Source: an uncultured Collinsella sp.
GTDB lineage: Bacteria > Actinomycetota > Coriobacteriia > Coriobacteriales > Coriobacteriaceae
Length of the DNA stretch: 9,899 nt
Assembly: GCA_900554455.1 (NCBI GenBank)
Contig: USHT01000027.1
Location: 1 to 9,899 of the forward strand
Direction: 5' to 3'
The translations under genes were made by a program, and so were the position numbers. This document shows positions 5,601-9,899 of this stretch, piece by piece. Under the pieces are notes generated by a model, which did not search any database, had not been told where the DNA came from, and saw nothing but the letters and a program-made list of their open reading frames with translations. Each line of letters starts with the position of its first letter. The stretch's first letter is position 1.

Positions 5601-6596
5601 ATGAGCAAGAACCTCTCCCAGCAGGTCGTTCTCGACCGCCGCGGCTTCGTTGCCGCCACCTTCGCAACCGTCGCCGGCCTTGGTCTTGCCGGCTGCTCCG
5701 ACACCAGCGCCGAGGCCGACAAGGGTTCCGCCGCCGGCTCCTCCAAGAGCTCCGAAGATACCGAGGCTTCCACCACGCTCGACGCCAAGGCATTCGACAA
5801 GCTCGTCGACAACGGCCCCAAGGCCGATGACGACGCCATCGCTGCCAGCACCTGGGCCACGGCCGTTAAGGACGCCGGCGTCTTTAAGATCGGTGGCGTT
5901 CAGACCTCCACGCTCTTCTCCCTCCTCAACGAGAAAGACGGTCAGACCCGCGGCTTCGACGCCGGTATCGCACAGCTCTTGTCCAACTACATCCTGGGCG
6001 AGAACAAGGTCGAGATCACCCAGGTGACCTCGGACACGCGCGAGTCCGTCCTGCAGAACGGCCAGGTCGACGCTGTCTTTGCCACCTACACCATCACTGA
6101 CGAGCGCAAGAAGCTCGTCTCCTTCGCCGGCCCCTACTACTACACGCAGCAGGCCATCCTGGTGCTCGCCGATAACGACGACATCAAGAGCGTCGACGAC
6201 TTGGCCGACAAGAACGTCGCCGTCCAGTCCGGCTCCAACGGCCCCGCCATCCTGGAGGAGTTCGCTCCCAAGGCCAGCCAGCAGGAGTTCAAGACCGACG
6301 AGGAGGCCCGCCAGGCACTCCAGCAGGGCCGCGTTGACGCCTACGTCATCGATAACAACATGCAGCAGAGCGCCCTGGTCCGCGAGCCTGGTAAGTACAA
6401 GATCGCCGGCAAGCCCTTCGGCAGCAAGGAACCCTACGGCATCGGCCTGCCGCTCGATTCCGACGGCGTCGCCTTTGTCAACGACTTCCTTAAGAAGATC
6501 GAGGACGACGGCACCTGGACCAAGCTGTGGCAGATCTGCATCGGCGACCGTACGGGCGACACCAATGTTCCCGAGCTGCCCGAGATCGGCGCCTAG
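5601..6596 (+). CDS. Amino-acid ABC transporter substrate-binding lipoprotein (glutamate/glutamine type)
   Basis: This 331-residue extracytoplasmic binding protein of solute-binding family 3 captures a polar amino acid and delivers it to the two permeases encoded downstream. The N-terminus is a lipoprotein signal with a twin-arginine motif, LDRRGFVAA (11-19), and lipobox LAGC with acylated Cys32, so it is probably exported folded by Tat and anchored in the membrane. A Ser/Ala/Glu-rich linker (33-60) follows. The folded part includes GFDAGIAQLL (118-127), LQNGQVDAVFATYTITDERK (151-170) and VSFAGPYYYTQQAILV (173-188), which resemble actinobacterial GluB-like glutamate binding proteins. Ligand identity is inferred from that resemblance only. 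ATG at 5601 has AAAGGTG upstream at good spacing. It is the promoter-proximal gene of the importer operon and is separated from the permeases by a terminator-like hairpin. Confidence 0.9.
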   Translation: MSKNLSQQVVLDRRGFVAATFATVAGLGLAGCSDTSAEADKGSAAGSSKSSEDTEASTTLDAKAFDKLVDNGPKADDDAIAASTWATAVKDAGVFKIGGVQTSTLFSLLNEKDGQTRGFDAGIAQLLSNYILGENKVEITQVTSDTRESVLQNGQVDAVFATYTITDERKKLVSFAGPYYYTQQAILVLADNDDIKSVDDLADKNVAVQSGSNGPAILEEFAPKASQQEFKTDEEARQALQQGRVDAYVIDNNMQQSALVREPGKYKIAGKPFGSKEPYGIGLPLDSDGVAFVNDFLKKIEDDGTWTKLWQICIGDRTGDTNVPELPEIGA

Positions 6597-6684
6597 GCAG
6601 CGAGCCTGGTAACGGCCGCAACGAAACCATACGGAAACGCATGATGCGCTTTATTGCGGTAAACTGTTTCCTCACTGAGTTGTC

Positions 6685-6715
6685 GGGGCTTCCGTACACA
6701 CGGGAGCCCCTTTCC
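6685..6715 (+). terminator. Terminator-like hairpin between binding protein and permease genes
   Basis: GGGGCTTCCGT (6685-6695) and ACGGGAGCCCC (6700-6710) form an 11-bp stem with one G-U pair and a 4-nt ACAC loop, followed by TTTCCTT. The broken T run suggests partial termination. That would give more binding protein than permease, a common need of ABC importers. A GGGAGG ribosome site for the next gene follows shortly after. Confidence 0.75.
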
Positions 6716-6734
6716 TTATCGGCGGGAGGTCCGC

Positions 6735-7394
6735 ATGAGTCTCTCCGAACTCTGGTCGCTCTATGGCCAGAACTATATCGACGCGCTGCTAGCGACCTGG
6801 GGCATGACGCTTGAGTCGTTTGCCATCGCCATGGTGCTGGCCGTCGCCGTCACCGTGATGCGCGTGTCACCGCTCAAGCCACTGCGCGTCTTTGGCGACC
6901 TGTATGTCCAGGTCTTCCGTAACATCCCCGGCATCGCACTGCTCATCATCGTCGTCTATGCGCTGCCACCGCTCAAGGTCGTCCTGCCCTACCGCACCTG
7001 CGTTATCGTCGCCACGGTCCTTTTGGGCTCGGCCTTTGGCTCCGAAAACTTTATGAGCGGCATCAACACCGTCGGCGTCGGTCAGGTCGAAGCCGCCCGT
7101 TCGCTCGGCATGAGCTTTAACCGTATCCTCGCCAAGATCGTAATTCCGCAGGCGCTGCGCTCGAGCGTATTGCCCATGACGAACCTCTTTATCGCCGTCA
7201 TGCTCACTACCGCCTTGGGCAGCCAGGTGCCGCTTAAGCCGCAAGAGCTTACCGGCGTGGTGAGCTACATCAACACGCGCTCGCTCGGCGGCGTCGCCGC
7301 GTTCTTTATCTCGGCGCTCGGCTACCTGGGCACGGCCTTTGTAGTGAGCCACATTGGCAACTACATCGATAAGAAGGTGAGGATCCTCCGATGA
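6735..7394 (+). CDS. Amino-acid ABC transporter permease (GluC-like)
   Basis: This 219-residue inner-membrane subunit of the HisM/GlnP family forms one half of the channel with the permease that overlaps it. About five helices are visible (roughly 24-43, 60-80, 87-105, 148-164 and 185-205). The FRNIPGIALL segment (61-70) and the EAA loop (GQVEAARSLGMSFNRILAKI, 116-135, then VIPQALR) are typical; this loop docks to the ATPase. The length is normal for the family. ATG at 6735 follows GGGAGG by 5 nt. The stop overlaps the next start as ATGA, so the two permeases are probably made in equal amounts. It lies downstream of a leaky hairpin, so it is likely expressed below the binding protein. Confidence 0.93.
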   Translation: MSLSELWSLYGQNYIDALLATWGMTLESFAIAMVLAVAVTVMRVSPLKPLRVFGDLYVQVFRNIPGIALLIIVVYALPPLKVVLPYRTCVIVATVLLGSAFGSENFMSGINTVGVGQVEAARSLGMSFNRILAKIVIPQALRSSVLPMTNLFIAVMLTTALGSQVPLKPQELTGVVSYINTRSLGGVAAFFISALGYLGTAFVVSHIGNYIDKKVRILR

Positions 7395-8224
7395 GCAAGC
7401 ACTCCACCTCCGCGCTCACCATGCGCGATGCGCTCTACGAGGCTCCCGGCCCCAAGATGCGCGCAAAGATTCGCATCGGCACCGCCATTTCGCTCGTTGC
7501 TGTAGCGGCGCTCCTCGCCGTCGTACTGCAGCGCTTTTATATGACCGGTCAGCTTTCGGTCCACTATTGGTATTTCTTTACGCACCTCACCACCTGGAAG
7601 TTCCTGCTTGCCGGCTTTGAGGGCACCGTTAAAGTCGCACTCACCGCCGGCGCCATCGCGCTGGTGCTGGGCTTAGCCCTTATGCTCGGCCGTACCAGCG
7701 ACATTAAGCCGCTGCAGCTGGTCTGCCGCGTGCTCACCGATTTCTTCCGTGGCGTGCCGAGCCTGCTGTTCATCTACTTCTTCTTTTTGGTGCTGCCCCA
7801 GTACAAGATCGCGCTGCCGTCGTTTTGGATGCTCACGCTTCCCGTCGCGCTCGCTGCCGCCGGCGTGCTGGCCGAGATTTTCCGCGCCGGCGTCAACGCC
7901 GTACCGCGCGGGCAGGTCGAGGCGGCCCAGGCGCTCGGTCTCTCCAAAGCTAAAATCACCTTTAAAATCGTGTTGCCGCAGGCGATTCGGTTTATTATCC
8001 CGTCGTTGATTTCGCAGCTTGTGGTCGTAGTCAAAGACACCACCGTCGCCTACGTGGTGAGCTACCCCGACCTCATGCAAAATGCCCGCGTGCTCATCAC
8101 CAACTACGACGCCCTTGTGTCGGTCTACCTGGTGATCGCGGTCATCTATATCCTCATCAACGTCGCGATTAACAAGGCCGCTGTCTACGTTTCGCACAAG
8201 ACCGGCGTGACCATCATCCGCTAA
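7391..8224 (+). CDS. Amino-acid ABC transporter permease (GluD-like)
   Basis: This 277-residue inner-membrane partner of the preceding permease belongs to the same family. The extra N-terminal cytoplasmic stretch, with ALYEAPGPKMRAK (14-26), resembles the GluD subunit of actinobacterial glutamate importers, which supports the substrate guess. Helices lie at about 29-48, 72-99, 122-138, 146-165, 203-224 and 242-265. FRGVPSLLFIYF (119-130) and the EAA loop (AGVNAVPRGQVEAAQALGLS, 166-185, then VLPQAIR) are intact. The start overlaps the previous stop by 4 bp, with GAGGA about 7 nt upstream. The ATPase gene follows 36 bp later. Confidence 0.93.
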   Translation: MSKHSTSALTMRDALYEAPGPKMRAKIRIGTAISLVAVAALLAVVLQRFYMTGQLSVHYWYFFTHLTTWKFLLAGFEGTVKVALTAGAIALVLGLALMLGRTSDIKPLQLVCRVLTDFFRGVPSLLFIYFFFLVLPQYKIALPSFWMLTLPVALAAAGVLAEIFRAGVNAVPRGQVEAAQALGLSKAKITFKIVLPQAIRFIIPSLISQLVVVVKDTTVAYVVSYPDLMQNARVLITNYDALVSVYLVIAVIYILINVAINKAAVYVSHKTGVTIIR

Positions 8225-8260
8225 CGCTTTACCATTTCGAGTCATAAGGAGCCGAGCACC

Positions 8261-9025
8261 ATGGCACAGAGCACCTCTTCCACCGGCAATCAGCCGCTGA
8301 TCGAGCTCAGACACGTCGATAAGCACTATGGCGATCTGCACGTCCTCAACGACATCAATCTGTCGGTCGACCGCGGCGAGGTCGTCGTTGTGATTGGACC
8401 CTCGGGCTCGGGCAAGTCGACCATGTGCCGAACCATCAACCGCCTGGAAACCATCGACTCGGGCGAAATCCTCATCGAGGGCGAGCCCCTGCCGCAGGAA
8501 GGCAAGGATCTTGCCCGCATGCGTGCCGAGCTGGGCATGGTATTTCAGCAGTTCAACCTGTTTGCACATATGACCGTACTGCAGAACGTCATGCTGGGAC
8601 CGGTCGATGTGCTGGGCGTCTCCAAGGAGGAAGCTCGTGAGCGCGCCATGGACCTGCTGGGCCGCGTGGGCGTTGCCGAGCAGGCCGATAAGGTGCCCGC
8701 ACAGCTCTCGGGCGGCCAGCAACAGCGTGTAGCCATCGCACGTTCGCTTGCCATGCAACCCAAGGCCATGCTTTTTGACGAGCCCACGAGCGCGCTGGAC
8801 CCCGAGATGATCAACGAGGTGCTCGAGGTCATGGTCCGTCTGGCCCAGCAGGGCATGACGATGATCGTCATCACGCACGAGATGAACTTCGCCCGCCGCG
8901 TGGCCGACCGCGTCGTGTTTATGGCCGACGGCCAGATCGTGGAAACCGGCACACCCGACGAGTTCTTCGACCACCCCCAGACCAAGCGCGCCCAGGACTT
9001 CCTCAACTCCATTAAGGGCCACTAG
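8261..9025 (+). CDS. Polar amino-acid ABC transporter ATPase (GluA/GlnQ-like)
   Basis: This 254-residue cytoplasmic ATPase powers the importer. All motifs are present: Walker A GPSGSGKST (46-54), Q-loop Gln96 in VFQQFNLF, signature LSGGQQQRVAIAR (149-161), Walker B with catalytic Glu in AMLFDEPTSALDP (169-181), and switch His206 in VITHEM. Length and C-terminus (ETGTPDEFFDHP...RAQDFL) are standard for the family. ATG at 8261 follows AAGGAG by 9 nt. It is the last gene of the importer, giving the order binding protein, permease, permease, ATPase. No clear terminator follows. The Q-loop region is homologous to, but different from, the fragment fused to Amt at the left end of the window. Confidence 0.96.
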   Translation: MAQSTSSTGNQPLIELRHVDKHYGDLHVLNDINLSVDRGEVVVVIGPSGSGKSTMCRTINRLETIDSGEILIEGEPLPQEGKDLARMRAELGMVFQQFNLFAHMTVLQNVMLGPVDVLGVSKEEARERAMDLLGRVGVAEQADKVPAQLSGGQQQRVAIARSLAMQPKAMLFDEPTSALDPEMINEVLEVMVRLAQQGMTMIVITHEMNFARRVADRVVFMADGQIVETGTPDEFFDHPQTKRAQDFLNSIKGH

Positions 9026-9112
9026 CCCAATTGCCACGCGGGCAAATTCATCAGTAACGTTTGTCCCGCGCCACCCCTGTGCCATGTCCACCCGGATTCG
9101 AAAGCCGCACCC

Positions 9113-9899
9113 ATGATCGGAACCCGCACCTCATCGTCCTACACTCCGCACGTCGACGTCGATCCCGCCGACCGCCCGCTCATCCTGGTCGCACCACGCT
9201 GGGAAGAAGCGAAGCCCTATTTGAGCGAGACGCTCTCCCCCAACGAGGAGATTGCGAGCGTATTTGTCGATGCCATTCTTGCCGCCGGCGGTCTGCCGCT
9301 GCAGATGTCCATTACCGAAGACGTCGACGTTATCCGTCATTACGTGGAAATCGCCGACGGCATCGCCATTCCCGGCGGCCCGGACGTCAACCCCAAACGC
9401 TGGGGCGACGAGCGTCCTTACGACCCCACGCTGTGCTGCGAGATTCGCGACCGTTTTGAGTTTAAGCTGGTTAACGAGGTACTTCGCGCCAAGAAGCCGC
9501 TCTTTACCACCTGCCGAGGCACGCAGCTGCTCAATGTCGCCACCGGCGGCACCCTGTGCATGGACGTGCCGAGCCTAGGCGCGCGCGAGGGCCGCACGCA
9601 GTGGCGCCATACCCACGTGCTCAACGACCCTGTGCATCCTGTCGAGGTCGTGCCGGGCTCGCTGCTGGAGCGCGCGGTTGGCGGGCACAGGCTGATCCAG
9701 ACCAACTCCGCACATCACTGCTGCGTCGATCGTCTGGGTAAGAGCACGCGCTTGGTCGCCAAGGCAACCGACGGCGTTCCCGAGTGCATCGAAGTCGAAG
9801 GCCAGCCGTTCTGCCTGGGCGTGCAATGGCACCCTGAGTATACGTGGAAGACGCTCGAGACCGACTTTAACCTGTGGAAGTCGTTTGTCGAGGCGGCGG
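9113..9899 (+). CDS. Gamma-glutamyl-GABA hydrolase-type class I glutamine amidotransferase (peptidase C26), 3' end off window
   Basis: The visible 262 residues form a class I glutamine amidotransferase-like domain of the PuuD/gamma-glutamyl hydrolase group, cytoplasmic enzymes that cut gamma-glutamyl amide bonds and release glutamate. The nucleophile is Cys134 in TTCRGTQLLNVATGG (132-146), where the family usually reads GICRG. His240 and Glu242 in VQWHPE complete the triad. IPGGPDVNP (86-94) and NSAHHCCVDRLG (198-209) are further family marks. Little remains to the usual C-terminus, so only a few residues are probably lost. ATG at 9113 has no good ribosome site, but I see no better in-frame start. 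It is 87 bp after the importer ATPase, on the same strand and with no clear terminator between, so it may be read with that operon. The true substrate is unknown. Confidence 0.88.
   Translation, partial: MIGTRTSSSYTPHVDVDPADRPLILVAPRWEEAKPYLSETLSPNEEIASVFVDAILAAGGLPLQMSITEDVDVIRHYVEIADGIAIPGGPDVNPKRWGDERPYDPTLCCEIRDRFEFKLVNEVLRAKKPLFTTCRGTQLLNVATGGTLCMDVPSLGAREGRTQWRHTHVLNDPVHPVEVVPGSLLERAVGGHRLIQTNSAHHCCVDRLGKSTRLVAKATDGVPECIEVEGQPFCLGVQWHPEYTWKTLETDFNLWKSFVEAA

Noticed and set aside
9029..9048. Terminator after the importer ATPase
   Set aside because: AATTGCC/GGCAAATT gives only a 5-bp continuous stem and no T run follows.
7673..9091. Long open frame on the minus strand, 472 codons
   Set aside because: It lies opposite the second permease and the ATPase, both with clear motifs. 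The translation is rich in His, Asp and Gly with no family features, as expected from an antisense frame in GC-rich DNA.

Overview
This GC-rich window carries eight genes. Codon use, the mix of genes and the style of the intergenic repeats suggest a gut Coriobacteriia bacterium, most like Collinsella. That assignment is inference: no rRNA or other marker gene is present. Both ends of the window cut through genes.

Left part, minus strand (1-3133). An ammonium channel gene (amt) starts at 1354 and reads leftward off the window. Its reading frame does not end in a normal Amt tail. Just after the last membrane helix it continues in frame into the middle of an amino-acid ABC transporter ATPase, with no Walker A upstream. 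This is the most unusual object here: either a real gene fusion or deletion joint, or an assembly chimera. To the right of amt, and transcribed toward it, lies a two-gene unit: an HD-domain phosphohydrolase followed 3 nt later by a CmpB-type putative permease.

Middle, plus strand (3362-5480). A divergently transcribed gene encodes a shortened, divergent 1-deoxy-D-xylulose-5-phosphate synthase-like enzyme. It keeps the thiamine diphosphate machinery but has lost two substrate-binding residues of canonical Dxs. It ends in a strong intrinsic terminator. Immediately downstream is a non-coding array of three 57-bp palindromic elements spaced about 80 bp apart, all built from the same half-site.

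Right part, plus strand (5528-9899). A good sigma70-type promoter drives a complete polar amino-acid ABC importer of the glutamate/glutamine type: Tat-type lipoprotein binding protein, a leaky terminator-like hairpin, two overlapping permease genes, then the ATPase. The last gene, cut by the window edge, is a class I glutamine amidotransferase-like peptidase (gamma-glutamyl-GABA hydrolase type). Its position suggests that imported gamma-glutamyl or glutamine-derived compounds are processed in the cytoplasm. With amt at the other end, the window has a nitrogen-acquisition flavour, but no regulator gene is visible.
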